64,000 nt of DNA from Cacajao melanocephalus. Lineage: Eukaryota; Chordata; Mammalia; Primates; Pitheciidae. The stretch spans positions 1 to 64,000 of the forward strand of contig CAUYLG010041570.1 in assembly GCA_963573385.1 (NCBI GenBank), in the 5' to 3' direction. Made by a program: the position numbers and the translations under genes. Within the stretch, counting starts at the first letter, position 1, and every line of letters starts with the position of its first letter. Below are positions 47,027-63,658 of this stretch, piece after piece. The notes beneath the pieces are model-generated. The model saw only the letters and a list, made by a program, of their open reading frames with translations, did not search any database and was not told the DNA's origin.

Positions 47027-49952
47027 ACCCACACACATGTACATATGTACGAGGCATCTTGGCTATGATAGCTTTTCCTTGTCTCTAACAATGTTACATA
47101 TGTTACACTTTTAACTACTTAACTCTTTAGTTGCCAGATTTCCCAATGCTTTTACTTCTCTGTTATATATGCCAATTATGGCTTACACTTTGTTGTGTTC
47201 TTCTATACTTATATAAAACATAATAAAAGTAAAGGATCATACTATCATGTTATGGGCAAACATAATAGAAAAAAACCCAATTCACATTTTCACTGTTTAT
47301 CAATGTGTTCATACTTGATTAGGATCACAAAATATCCACCTGGCTTAATATAAATAGTTGGTTTTTCACATATGCACATTTCAGTCTGTAATTTCATCCA
47401 CTGTAGCTGAAAAATAAAGTTACATCGTTCTATGGTACAGAAGGAAAGTGATCATAAACGCTAATTATCTTTTTATTTCTGAATTTCACTGGAGGCTGCA
47501 AAAATAGCAAGATAGATAAAAAATCAGCAAAGAGAGAGATGAAGAATGTAATGAGTAGTAGGCTGGTGACTGAGAGCGAATTCCCATAATTTAAAAAAAT
47601 TGCATATTAACTTTCAAAAAGTGTTGAGGGAGAAAGAAGAAAAGAAAAATGAAACAAGACCTCTTGTAGGATGTAGACAGGCATGCGGAAAGCAGCAATA
47701 CCCTAATGGTAATAGCAGTAGCCAGTATGGATGTATTGACGTTTAACCAAAGCGGTCACTCAGTCACTTACATGGTTTAGTGATCTCAGACATTCTTGTC
47801 CTTTAGGTGTATTATCACTCAATACAGGTAATTTCCACTCAGGATCTCATGAAAAATCAAATATATGTTGAACTCATCTAGATAGATATCTGCATAATAA
47901 ATGTTAAGTCCACAGGAAAGTTGTCAAAATTAGGTTTAATTAAGATGAATACTTTTAAAAGAGATACATAAATGTCTGAGCAAATTAAAAGTTGGGATTC
48001 TAAAACCTAACTGAGCCATCCTGTATGAAAACTTATTTTCCTTGGATATTTCACCCATTATCCTAACTCTGGACTTTTTAAGGTTTTCTGCATAGGATAA
48101 TTTTTCTCCTTTTACCTCTGCTTGACCAACTTATCCTTCGGATAGTATATTCATTGTCACTTTGCCAAGCCATTCTTAGACCAGATCAGCTCTTATTGCT
48201 ACATGAAATATTCACAGAATTCATTCTAATTGTGCCTTAAAATGACTACAATAACCCAGATCTTTTTATTAGACATCCCAATATCTACCTATTTTTGTCA
48301 TTAAAAGTTTTAGAAGAATATTTGTGCACTGAAAGTATATCGATAGACACTTTTATAGATTTCAGTCATGTCTTTGATGAAGAGAATAAAACACTTCCTA
48401 AGGTTTTGTTTCCTAAACTATAATATTGCCACAGATTTTCCAGCATCCTTCAAAGGACTGTCTCCTCTAGTCTCCTTGACAACTCATATAACAAAAAGAT
48501 CTGAAGCAGATGACTCTGATCCTATTTAAGCCAAACGTTTTTGCATATATTTTGCTATTTCAGAATATATAATAGCAGCAATAAGATTAGTATTATGCTT
48601 TGAAGATACATGATTAACTATAGTTTATATAACTCAGATAATTGTAGAACTAAAAATGGTAAGAAATCTATAATACACAGGTATGTACATGCTATAATTT
48701 CATACCATGTAACAGAAGTGAAAGCAAACTTAAGTTCTTCTCACTCTAAATGTACACTGAAACTCTGTCTTAAAATTTATCCTCTATGACTACTTTTACT
48801 TTTCATACTAATATTAAAATAGTCTCTTAGACCAGGGCAAGGAGAAACCCCTGTACTCAGCTTACATGCTTTAGAAGGCTCCGCTAAACTTGATGACTAA
48901 TTCTAGTACAAACTAAGTACAAGAATGGAATGTGTGAGCTGAACTCAGTCCTCCTGTTGAATGGATGTGAATCTGAGAGTTCACAAGTGTGTGAGGGAGT
49001 GTGTTTGTATGTGTTGGTGGCAGGGAAGTAGAAAAGCATGGCTGTAGAAAAGTTGGCTGCTTTGCTTTAAGCTGACAGCCCAAATGAGTTAAAATGTGTA
49101 ACCAAACACACAGCTGGGTTTTCTGTCTTCCCTTGGCTTAGGTGGTCTTAATTTGAAAGACCTTACCTCCCTGAAAATCCAAAGGATAGAGAAGCAGCCG
49201 GCTCAGCTCTCTGGGGAGTGTGACCAGGTCAGTTTCCATCCTAGTTCAGGAGTCCTGAACTCAGTTCTAGCTTTGTTCTCTCCAACCCCATCTGTAAATA
49301 TGCTCAGGCTCTAACCACCAGCCCTGCAGTAAGGAGAAACATGGCTTCTGGAGAGCCTCTGGGTTGTACAGTTGAAGTGTAAAAGAAATTAGAAGCAGAT
49401 CCATGGCTAGGAAAAGGGTTGAGTGTAGTTATATCTTGTGTTAAGACTTTAAATATTTAGACCTTAGTATATGGGACTCCACTTATGGCTTCAACTGTGA
49501 GGAATGAGTCAGTAACATGCATTATGCCTTCTTACTTCCTAGCAGTTAGACAAGAAAAATTAACTAATATAAATCTGGAACAAAGTAGGTAATTAATAAG
49601 TGTTTAAAAATGAATTTATGCATAATAACATAACCAATTAAATGCAATAAGCAAGAAAATCAGACATAAAAACTTGCCAAAGGTTAGATTTTTAAACTGT
49701 CTTTAAATTGGTATGTCTTAATAGATGAAAATAGAATTTAAAAACGTTAATTAATACATGTGTGTATTGTATACATAGTGTATGTATATTGTGGTATATA
49801 TAAACATGTAAATATAACTGGAGAAGTTATACATATATAGTATGTATGTATATAAGTGCACTCAGACATTATAAGAAATAAAGATTGATGGTTTCAAAGA
49901 GTTTGTGTTAATACTAGAATACTCTTAAAATGATTGGTGGATAAAGGCATAA

Positions 49953-49954
<2 letters not shown>
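47027..49954. other. Unassigned sequence with a higher-GC block at 48830-49400
   Basis: No gene found. 48830-49400 has higher GC than its flanks and contains a GT-rich patch (48985-49015), but no reading frame above 60 codons and no family I recognise. The rest is AT-rich. Confidence 0.4.
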
Positions 49955-49996
<42 letters not shown>

Positions 49997-50010
49997 TACA
50001 CACAAATACA
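49955..50010. repeat. (TA)n(CA)n microsatellite
   Basis: About 15 TA units followed by CA units and degenerate ACACAAATACA. Confidence 0.92.
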
Positions 50011-50629
50011 AATATATGGATGACTGAGTTATGAATAATTAATTCACTTTTCCTTAGGCTTCTCTATAATTTTCTATCAAGTAGACATTGAAACCAAAAT
50101 TTTAAATTTAATGTAAAAAATTTCAAGTATGTAAAAGTATCTATTTGTTAATTTAAAATTTTTAAATAAAATACTTGGTGGCATATTACTGAAAGGTTGA
50201 AAACCCTCCTTTAATACTGAAGATAAACAAAGATTATACAGATTCTAATGACAGGTAGTGTGACTTCTAAATTAATTTGAATTTCATTCTCATTCACTTG
50301 GTCAGCCAAGCCAGGATGTTGTAGAAGAAAAATATACCATTTAACATTCGGCATTCTTCTCAATGCTCAAAAATAACTCAGCATTTTGACTAAATTATAT
50401 CACTTATTTTATGACAAGTAGTAGTAGTTTCTAAAACTTCAAACAAATTTAATAAATTCAAATGAAAAACATATTTATTAACTAATATGTGGGCATGTAG
50501 AAGAAAAGCTTGAATTTCTTATTCAACATTAAATATTTAAAGACCACAAAATAATGAATGAGTGTGAAAAATCTAGTAATGCACTGCTAAATGTTGACCC
50601 TTTCTTTAGAAAGATGACATGTTAATGAG
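50011..50629. other. Unassigned AT-rich sequence
   Basis: Nothing recognised. Confidence 0.4.
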
Positions 50630-51390
50630 GGAATGTGTTCTCTTTCCGGGTCCACAAGGGGGTGTAGTTTCCAGGGCAAGAACTTTCCAGTGCCATTATT
50701 TTCTCCCCTCCCATTGGTCTTCATCTGGGAAATTTAACAGTTTATGTTTAAATTTCGCAGGTGCAGGAAGGAACTAAGAGTCAATCACTCCAGCAGAAGT
50801 TTAAAGGAACTCCTTTCATTGGCCAGAGGAACTTGGGGAGGTGGGAATTTCTCCCAGGATAAATTCTCCTGCTCCTTCACCCACACCGGATTTCCAGCTC
50901 TCTGGAATCCCCTCCCACATAGTGGGAGCCCTCTTTCCCCTCCTGGATTTCCCCTCTGGGGTCTGCTTTCACCCAGTGTGGAAGCTGCTTTTCCTCTCCT
51001 AAACTCCCTCTCTCTCAATTCCCTGCCACTCAGTGTGGAAACTCTCTTTCCTCTCCTGGATTCCATCTTTCTGGATTCTGCCACTCATTGGGACAGTGGC
51101 TTTCCTTCTCTGGTTTTCCCCCTCTGGGAACCCTTCTCACTCAGTGTGAGAGCAGCTTTTCTTTCTCTCACTCACTGTGAGAGTTAGCTGTTTTTCTCTC
51201 CTTCTTCTTTTTCTCTCTCTGCTTTAAATAAATCACTTTCTACAGACACTTTTGAGTCTGGCATTTACTTTTATGAACACACTGCTCCGTGGTCTTCTCT
51301 CTCATTCTTGAGAGGGTGATAGACCAAGAACCTGGAGAAATGTCCTTTCAGGGGAACTGAGGGCACCCCTGAACCCCTGAAGCCCAATAT
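50630..51390 (+). repeat. ERV1-like LTR with internal ~56-bp repeats
   Basis: Pyrimidine- and GC-rich block that contrasts sharply with its flanks. A CCCATTGG box lies near 50711-50718, AATAAA at 51227-51232, and a GAGTCTGGCATT-type U5 follows. This suggests a class I (ERV1) LTR on the plus strand; family and exact ends are unknown. Its centre (50913-51180) holds five or six degenerate units of about 55-57 bp that start near CACTCAGTGTG. No viral interior adjoins, so it would be a solo LTR. The 147-codon frame 50744-51187 lies wholly inside and only reflects the repeats. Confidence 0.55.
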
Positions 51391-52614
51391 AACATTAAGA
51401 TTGTCAGTTATGTTTAAATTTAAGAAAAAAAATGGACCAAGTATCAATGTAAAAAGGTAATTAAAGGTTGCAGTAAAGTATTATTCTATTAAGTTTTACA
51501 TTTTAAATTACTAAACCATCCCAGTGCCTTAGATACAGTATCAAGCATGGACTCAGATGAAAAAAATAATAGGTTAATAATAAGGAATTATGAAAACAAA
51601 TGAACTCTTACTGGTTTGCATTTATATGTTTATTCTTGGTGAACATTCTTCAGTAACTGAATTTACTTTCTGAGTCCGCTTTTATGACAACCACTCACTT
51701 CTAGAAGAAAAAAATGGAATTAATTGGTGCTGCTAATAAATTGGTTTACAGCCCATTTCTCTAAAGATTCAGAGAAAAATGCATGCTTAGGATGACCTTG
51801 GAAAGAATAGCACTGACTTTGATAATTTTCTGAAGAATCACCCCATCTATCCACATCTCTATTTCACATCAATTATATCTCATGTGTATCCAGCTTCCAC
51901 AAAAGAGAGAAAACTAATATCTCTAGTTCGCATGAGAAATGTTAATTTGAAGTATCTCATGCTGTTTCAATGTTGAAATTTCCATAGTTGCTGTAGTATC
52001 TGTCTAATCCAAAAATGTATTTGTGCCTGTGACCATGATAAATTTAGAAGTTTAATTCAAAAATTATTACATATTTTGCAAGAAAGTTATATACTCATTT
52101 TTGAGCTTCTGCTATATTTTACTGATGAACTCTTTGTAATTACATAGTATATTATTTTAGTGAAATCATTTATTAAGCACCCACTATGAAAAAGGCACAT
52201 GAGAAATATTTAAGAACTACAACAATTAATATGATTTAGTGCCTGGTACTAATAGTATGCTGCGCTACCAGCAAGTTAATATTTGATTCAATATGTATTG
52301 TATAAAAGCTGAAAGATTTTGCCGAAAAAAAGTTTGATGAACTTTAATGCCAAGCATGCCAAACTGCACTGTTCAGCTTATATTTGCCAAGAGAAGGTAT
52401 AATTTGAAGGTCCTTGATAGAAATAAAAAAAAAGAGCAAAAAGCATAATAAGAAATGTACTATAAGGAGAGTGATACACGTTTAAGTGAAGTTAGCCTTT
52501 TGGAGAGTGAGCAATGAGAAGGAGTGGAAAGTACAGAGAAAAATAATGAAGAAGAAATCATTAAAGAAGTAAATTCAACTGACTATAAAAATTACCGTTT
52601 ATATATATTAAACT
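51391..52614. other. Unassigned AT-rich sequence
   Basis: No gene. A TTTATTAAGCACCCACTATG word at 52167-52190 hints at a MIR or L2 trace too weak to call. Confidence 0.4.
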
Positions 52615-52775
52615 TAAACGATCAATTGTTGTCTTTCTTTTCTGCTATGCCACTTTTACTAGACTATAAGCTTCTCTTCCAAGCAATAATTTTCTTTTTA
52701 TGTTTTCATTTCCAATAACCAGACAAAATCTGGCAAAGAGCAAATGCCTATAAAATGCTTGTAAAGTGACCTGAG
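52615..52775 (+). repeat. L2 3'-end fragment
   Basis: TTTTACTAGACTATAAGCTT, then AAATCTGGCAAAGAGCAAAT and ATAAAATGCTTGTAAAGTG follow the order of the LINE-2 3' end (ACTAGACTGTAAGCTCC... type). Diverged. Confidence 0.55.
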
Positions 52776-53065
52776 TGAGGAGAATTAAAATAATGTGTTT
52801 GAAATTTTAAATTTAAATGAACATAAAAGTGCAAACAATGTAAATAGTCCTCAGTAACAAAAGGTAGAGCAAGACATGATCATTTGAAATCAAATAGTGC
52901 TTGTTCCAATCCTGAGGATGCTTTGTAAATCTGGTGTATTTATATGTCTTAATATTATAGGCAATGATTTTTGTGAGCCAAATGTGTTGATAAATGTGCA
53001 ATACATATGTGTGCAATGAGTATATTGTTTCCCAGGGGTCAATATGTAATCAAGATAAAATTATC
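52776..53065. other. Unassigned AT-rich sequence
   Basis: Nothing recognised. Confidence 0.4.
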
Positions 53066-53553
53066 TGTAGAAAATTTTATGTATGTATTTATTATTTTTC
53101 TAGTTGTCCCAGTAGTCTTTTTATTAATTTTTAATTTTCAATTTTTGTGGGTACATAGTAGGTGTATGTATTTATAGGGTACATAAGATATTTGATACAT
53201 GCATGCAATGTGTAATAGTTACATCATGGTAAACTGGGTATTCATCCTTTCAAGCATTTATCCTTTATGTTACAACCAAATTATAGTCTTTCAATTATTT
53301 TAAAATGTACAATTAAATTATGATTGACAATAGTCACCCTGTTATGCTATCAACTACTAGGTCATAATCATTCTTTCTAATAACTTTTTTGTACATATTA
53401 ACCAACTCATTTGCCTTCCACACCTCTACTTACCCTTCCCAGACACTAGTAACTATCCTTCTACTATCTATCTCCATGAGTTCAATTGCTCTAATTTTTA
53501 GCTACCACCAATAAGTGAGAACATATGAAGCTTGATTTTTTGTAGAAAATTTT
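53066..53553 (-). mobile_element. Small old L1 3'UTR insertion with target duplication
   Basis: The body (about 53079-53540) is the reverse of an L1MA/L1PB-age 3'UTR: TTTTGTGGGTACATAGTAGG, AAAATGTACAATTAAATTAT, AATAAGTGAGAACATATG. It is flanked by identical 13-base repeats TGTAGAAAATTTT (53066-53078 and 53541-53553), which I read as its target-site duplication. 5'-truncated; no ORF. Confidence 0.85.
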
Positions 53554-53879
53554 TGAAAAAAAATCCTTTTTTTATTATTATTCTTTAAGTTCTGGGATAC
53601 ACATGCAAAATGGGCAGGCTTGTTACATAGGTATACACGTGCCATGGTGGTTTGAAGCACCCATCAACCTTTCACCTACATTAGATATTACTCTTAATGC
53701 TATCCCTTCCCTAGTCCCCCACCCCCTGAGAGGCCATGGTTGGTAATATTTCCTTTCATGTGTCCATGTGTTCTCATTGTTTAACTCCCACTTATGAGTG
53801 AGAACATACGGTGTTTGGTTTTCTGTTCCTGTGTTAGTTTGCTAAGACTGATGGCTTTCAGCTTCATCCATGACCTAGA

Positions 53880-57085
<3,206 letters not shown>

Positions 57086-58480
57086 TTAACATTTAAGGTT
57101 AATATTTTTATTTGTGAATTTGATCCTGTTATTATGATGCAACCTGGTTATTTTGCCTGTTAGTTGATGCAGTTTCTTCATAGTGTCAATGGTCTTTACA
57201 ATTTGGTATGTTTTTTGCAGTGGCTGGTACCAGGTTATCCTTTCCATAATTAGTGCTTCCTTCAGGAGCTCTGGTAAGGCAGGCTTGGTGGTGACAAAAT
57301 CTCTCAGCATTTGCTTATCTGTAAATGATTTTATTTCTCCTTCACTTATGAAGCTTAGTTTGGCTGGGTATGAAATTCTCAGTTAAAAATTCTTTTCTTT
57401 CAGAATGTTGGGGCCAGGCGTGGTCACTCACAACTGTAATCCCAGCACTTTGGGAGGCAGAGATGGACAAATAGCCTGAGGTCAGGAGTTTGAGACCAGC
57501 CTGGTCAACATGGTGAAGCCCCGCCTATACTAAAAATACAAAAATTAGCTAAGCATGGTGGCAGGTGCCTGTAATAGCTACATGGGAGGCTGAGGCAGGA
57601 GAATCACTTGAACCTGGGAGTCAGAGGTTGCAATGAGTCGAGATTGCACCATTGCACTCAAGCCTGGGCAATAAGAGCAAGACTTTGTCTCAAAAAAAAC
57701 CAAAAAACAAGGAATGTTATGTTAAATATTGGCCCCCACTCTCTTCTGGCATGTGGGTTTATGCAGAGAGATCTGCTGTTGGTCTGATGGACTTCCTTTT
57801 GTGGGTAACTCGATCTTTCTCTTGCTGCCCTTAATATTTTTTTCTTCATTTCAACCTTGGTTAATCTGACAATTATGTATCTTGGGGTTGGTCTTCTCAA
57901 GGAGTATCTTTGTGGTGTTCTTTGTATTTCCTGAATTTGAAAGTTGGTCTATCTTGCTAGGTTGGAGTTATTCTGGATAATAACCTGAAGAGTGTTTTCC
58001 AACTTGGTTCCTACCATTCTCCCCATCAATTTCAGGTACACACCAATCAAATGTAAGTTTGGTCTTTTTACATAGTCCCATATTTCTTGGAGGTTTTGTT
58101 CATTACTTTTCTTTCTTTTTTTCTCTGATCTTGTCTTCATGATTTATTTCATTAAGTTGATCTTCAGTATCTGATATCCTTTTATCTGCTTGTTTGATTT
58201 GGTTATTAATATTTATGTATGCTTCACTAAGTTCTCATACTGTTTTTCAGCTCCATCAGGTCATTTATGTTCTTCTCTAAACTAGTTATTCTGGTCAGCA
58301 ATTCATCTGACATTTTTTCAAGATTCTTAGCTTCCTTTCATTGGGTTAGAACATGCTCCTTTAGCTTGGAGTAGTTTGTTATTACTCACCTTCTGAAGCC
58401 TACTTCTGTCAATTGTCAAACTCATTCTTAGTCCAGTTTTGTTCCCTTGCTGGTGAGGAGTTGTAATCCTTTAAAGGAGA
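57086..58480 (-). pseudogene. L1 ORF1 remnant, interrupted by Alu
   Basis: ORF1 encodes the RNA-binding trimeric protein of L1 particles. Its C-terminal part lies in the frame 57086-57310. The RNA-recognition region is in 57949-58140 (EIWDYVKRPNLHLIGV). The plus-strand Alu at 57412-57710 splits them, and frameshifts break the rest. Confidence 0.85.
57412..57710 (+). mobile_element. Alu SINE, full length, plus strand, inside L1
   Basis: From GGCCAGGCGTGGTCACTCAC through both monomers to an A-rich tail ending near 57710. GAATGTT occurs directly before (57403-57409) and after (57712-57718), consistent with a target duplication in L1 sequence that resumes after it. Confidence 0.95.
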
Positions 58481-58494
58481 AGAGGCATTCTGGA

Positions 58495-58869
58495 TTGAAC
58501 AGAAATATTCTTAACTGACAGGATAGATCTCTCTCACTGTCTCTTTCCTTTTACACCACTGTGATAGTTAATAAATAATAGATTACCAAATTTTTCTGTA
58601 AGAAGTACGATTTAACAAAAAAACAATAGATAATACCAACTTATTAAAATAAAGTTTCTTTTGTTTTTAATTACTCTTTGTAATGGAACTTTAAGCCACA
58701 TTGAGGAAATGGACTAACTTTATGAATTTTAATGATTTTTAACAAAGTAAATACACAAAACTGCTACTCAGGTGTTGAAATGAAACAAATCAATAAAATC
58801 ATTGATGAAATAAAAAACCAATCTCTCCTTCCCAAAGTTAACTATTATTTAGATTTTTAACTAAGTTTT
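58495..58869. other. Unassigned AT-rich sequence
   Basis: Sits between two L1 elements. Nothing recognised. Confidence 0.4.
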
Positions 58870-61800
58870 GCCCATATTTTGAAATTTATTAAAATGGAAT
58901 CATACAGCCTGGGCTTTTATTTCTTTTATTTATTTATTTATGGATATGTGGGTCTGTAGCTCAATTTTATATTTTTGAGATTCAATTAATGTTTTTGTAT
59001 ACCTGTATTTAATACATTTTATTTTTTGCTGTATGGCATCATGTAAATGTAATCCTAATAGAACTTTAAGATATTTCAAATTTAAGACCATTATGAAGTA
59101 TACTGCTGTGAAAATATACAGTTTTTGTTGCAGAGAAAAAACACACTCATTTTGTTGATAATATAAATCTAGAAATTAAAAATGTTGAGTTTCATAATAT
59201 GTTTATGTTGAATTTTTGAAGGTAATACTAACCAGTTTTCTAAAGTTTTGTGAATTTATATTCCCAATAACAACTAGAAAGTTCTCATTGCTCCATATTC
59301 TCACCAACATATTTTACTGTCATTGGGTATATGATACTATGTTATTGTAGCTTTAATTTGCATTTTTCTGAAGACTGGTGATATTGAAATTCTTCATAAA
59401 TATATTTGGTATTGCATATTCTTTCTAAAAAGTTTTGTTCAAACAATCTTGTCGCCTATTTTTAAATTAGTGATATGTAAGAAGGTTTTTAAAAGTAGTC
59501 CTTTACTTTTTAGGGAAAGATAATGAAAACATTTTCTTTCAGTGTAGGTCATATACTTTTACTCTCTTGAAAGGGACTTTTGATGAATATTGAAATAAAT
59601 GCTGGTGTGTTGGTGTTTTCACTGTATATACTACATCCAGTTTTGCTTTGTTTAATTCATTATTATTTATTTCAATATCACAAAATAGTTTTCTATGCTA
59701 TTTTCTAGAAGCTGTATAGTCTTGTTTCTCACATTTGGATATACATCTCTCAGAATTTTCTGACACAAAATTCGGTAACTTTTCACCTATTTCTAGATTT
59801 ATTGCTAGATATTTTTATGGTAACAATTGATTTTTATACATTTAATTTGTCACCAGCACTTTTATAAACATATTTTCTAATTCTAACAATTTACCTGATT
59901 GTTTTCTGGAATTGTTCTGTACATAATTATGTTACCCTCAAAAGAATTTTGCAATCAATCTATTTGCCAATTTGCACAAAGGAAAAAGCCCTGTCAGTAT
60001 TTGGACTAGGAATTACGTCAGAACTCTAGATCAGTTTTCAGAGAAAATATTACATAATAACATTTTGAAAATATTAACATTGTACATTTATATTTTGAGG
60101 TCTTAATTTTTCAGCATGTTTTGTAATTTTCAATGTAGTTTTCACACACATGTGTAATTAAATTCAGTCTTAGGTCTGTGATGCTTGTTTGCATTATTGT
60201 AAATTGTATTTTTCTTAGTTTCATTTTTTACTATGTCTGTTCCTGGCATGTACATATATAATTGATTTTGATGAATTTATCTTGTTTTGCATGACCTTGC
60301 TAGATTTAGGTGCTAGTTCTAGTACTTTTTAAAAAAATATATATATTCTTTTGGATTTTCTTAGTATCATAATATTTGTAAATAGATATAATTTTACTTC
60401 TTTATCCTTCATTCTTATATCTCAAATATTATTCCTATATGATTGTACTGAGTAGTATCTTTGGTACATACTAATTAGAAGTGTTAAGAGTGGGTAACTT
60501 TGCCCTTGACCTAACTTTAGGGGATCATATTCAATATTTCACCCTTAAGTATGATAGTAGCTATAAGTTTTTCATGAATACTATTTTTATATTGAGGAAT
60601 TTTATTTCTGTTTATCATTTGATAAGAATTTAATTATTGAATAACATCAAATTCTTTCTCTATATCTACTTAAGTGACCAAATAAACATTTTAACTCTTA
60701 CAATAAGATGAATTATCTATCTCTTGATGTTTGAATGTTAAGCAATCCTTGTATTTCTAGGATAAATCCCACATGACCATAATGGATTATCTTTTATTAT
60801 TATTGCTGAATATAATTTATTAGTATTTTCTGAATAATGGTTGCATCTATGTTTATGAGCATTTCTGCTCTGTAGTCTTGTCCTAATGCCTTTACCACTG
60901 TTTAATTACAAGTTTATATTGGCTTCATCAAATTGGTTGAATATATTCCCTTTTCCTTTATTCTCTGAAAAAGTATTAAAAATTGGTACTGCTTTATTCT
61001 TCAGAATATTGTGGAACACACCAGTGACTACTATTGAAGCACTCATTGTGGTAAGATTTTAGATTATGAATTTAACTGCATTATTTAATACAGTATTATT
61101 CATAATTTATCTTTTACTTTATAGCAGGTTTTGTAATTTTTTATGTCAAGGAATTTGTCTATATATATGAAGTTGTTCAAGTTATCAACATAAGGTTGTT
61201 CTATAGATATCTTTAAAATCCTTATATTGTAAATAGTTCCTCTTGTAAGACTGCATTTTATTTCTAATGGTAAAAATCTGAGATTTTTTAAAGCCATAAT
61301 GTATAAGTTTGTAAATTTAAGGAATCTTTTCAAAGAAGTATCATTTAAACTTGTTGACTTTTTCTAATGTCTTTTTCTATTTTTACCGTTTTATACATTT
61401 CTTTCTTTTGTGTTATCAACTTTAATGTTTCCTTTATTCTTTATGCCTTTTCCCTAAAAGATAAGTGAGTTAATTTTTTAACTTGTTTTAACATTACCAA
61501 ATCTGCCAGTTTGTCTGTATTATGGTTTTGTTAAAATATTTGCCAATATGATTGTTATTTCTCTTGTATTCTATGGGTTATTAACAGCCATACTGATTAA
61601 TTTCCAAATATTTGGGCATTTTCTATATATCCTTTTATTTATTTTTAATTCAATATTTTATGGTCAAATAATACACACTATGATTTTAGACATTTGCAAT
61701 TTATTAATAAGTGTTGAATGAAACAGAATGTGATCCAATTTGATAAATATTTCATATGTATTTGAGAAGAATGTGGATTCTGCATTTATTTTGTATAGTG

Positions 61801-63540
61801 TTTTCAAATGATCATTTTGGTTCAGTTCATTAAAAGAGCTGTTTGAATCTTCCATATCCTTACTAAGTTTCATTTTATTTTATTTTGTGTACTTAATCTT
61901 TCCAGATCTAAGAGAATTGTCTAAAATATTTAAATACGATTGTGAAGTTCCATATATTTTTATTAGATCTTTTAATTATTTTTAAGTTGTGTATTTTAAA
62001 GCCATACTACTCGGTTTCATACATTTATGAGCTTATGCCTTTCTGATGTATTTATACTTTTATCATCATAAAAAATGCTGTCTTTAGTGCTAGTAATAAT
62101 CCATGTTTTGAAGTTTACTTTGATTAATGCTAACAAAACATTATTACTTTTTTATGATTACAATTTGCATGCTTCAAAATCCTTTTATTTTCAAACTGGG
62201 TCTTTATATCTAAAAAATTGCTAAGAGTTAGCCTATAACTGGAAAGTTAGTCTGTTTCTATGTAGCCTGAAAAAAATTTCTGTAAAACTGAATGTTTTGA
62301 CTATTTGCCTTAATAAAATAGTTAATATCATTGGGTTTAACTTTGTTATCTTGATATTTGTTTTATTTTTTCCTTGCTTGTTCTATTTTTTTTTTGTTTT
62401 ACCTTTTTGCCTTCATTTGGGTTATTCAAACATATTTTAGAATTTAATTTTATTTTCTTATTGGATGTTTATTTTAGTTATTGATCTAAGATTTAAGATA
62501 TATGTCATTAAATTATATAGTCTGTTTAAATTGATATTTCATCACCAGATGTATGAGGAAACTTAATATAGTATGTATCACTTATCCTTCCCCTTCCCAT
62601 TGTGTTGATAAGGTCATTTGCTTTATTTATGTGTGTGTTATAAACCTCACCACAAATTGTGTCCTTTTTGACTTAAAGAGAAAATGATATATAAATGAAT
62701 ACCTAATAGTAATCTTGAATATTTAACAATATATTTATTGTATTTGGTAGTCTTTATTTTTAATTATCAAATTCCCATTGGAATATTATTTGATTTCAGC
62801 CTGATAACTTCCTTTAATATTTCTTTAGAGCTGAAGACAAATTATCTCAACTCTGAGTTGTCTGGGACCATCATTATTTCATCTTATTTCTTAATGAAAT
62901 TTTAGGATGGATATAGAAATAAACATTAACAGGCTTTGTGTTTAATACTTTAAAGATAGCATTTCTTTGTCTTCTAGATTTTATCACTTCTATGATTTGT
63001 AAATCTTGTTATTTTCCTAATGAAAGGAGTATTCTCATCTTTAGCTTGCTAAAATGTTATTATAATGTGTTACATTTCACCCTTTTTGTAAATATTCTGC
63101 CAGTGATTTTCTAAGGTCCTTGAATCTGTCATTCATCAGATTTGGAAACACTGGGAAAGTATTACTCTTGGTATCTTCAAATAATTATGCTGCTTCTTAT
63201 TTTTGTTTTATTTTCTTGTGACAAAAAAATGATATATTAAATTTTAAATTTTCCCATATGTTTCAAAAAGTTTGTTGACCTGAATTCTTCCAAGTAATTC
63301 TTCAACATGTATGTGTATTCATCCACATTTTATAATTTATATATGTATATTTGTGTTAGTTCATTTATCAAGTTTCTTATTCTCTCCTATTTATCTATAC
63401 ATGTATTTTATTGATCTTATCTTATAATTTGTTTATACTTATAACAAAGACCTCGTTTCTGAATTCAATACTTGTGTTATATGTTGTTCTGATTCAATGG
63501 ATTTTTTTTCCACTGCCATATTTTTCACTTTCCTGCTTCT
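58870..63540 (-). mobile_element. Very old L1M, minus strand, ~4.6 kb
   Basis: Scattered but ordered similarity to the L1 ORF2 complement. A 3' part at 59220-59400 has CCCAATAACAACTAGAAAG and TTTAATTTGCATTTTTCTGA. RT-region words lie at 60380-60560 (ATAGATATAATTTTACTTC, TTAAGAGTGGGTAACTTTGC) and 60755-60775 (AGGATAAATCCCACATGACC). Endonuclease-side sequence lies at 61590-62300 (GAGAAGAATGTGGATTCTGC). Further weaker matches reach about 63540. High divergence marks it as pre-primate. No usable ORF remains. Alternatively it is several fragments of one family. Confidence 0.65.
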
Positions 63541-63577
63541 TCATATGTTAATTGGATTTATTTCTTAAATTATACTA

Positions 63578-63658
63578 ATTGGGGCACGTGTATACCTATG
63601 TAACACACCTGCACGTTCTCCACATGTACCCCAGAACTTAAAGTATAATAATAAAAAG
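63578..63658 (+). mobile_element. Tiny L1PA 3'-end insertion with target duplication
   Basis: About 80 bp identical in layout to a primate L1 3' end: GGCACGTGTATACCTATG, CCTGCACGTTCTCCACATG, ACTTAAAGTATAATAATAA. ATTATACTA occurs at 63569-63577 and 63659-63667, giving a 9-bp target duplication. An extreme 5' truncation, inserted into or beside the old L1. Confidence 0.9.

Noticed and set aside
46794..47091. Overlapping 85-87 codon minus-strand frames with His-Thr repeats
   Set aside because: Product of the TA/TG microsatellite and the adjacent poly(T).
47990..48420. Possible L2 fragment
   Set aside because: Only loose pyrimidine-rich resemblance; no ordered diagnostic words.
50744..51187. 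147-codon plus-strand open frame
   Set aside because: Lies wholly within an LTR-like block and its peptide repeats mirror the ~56-bp DNA repeats. No domain, no splice context.
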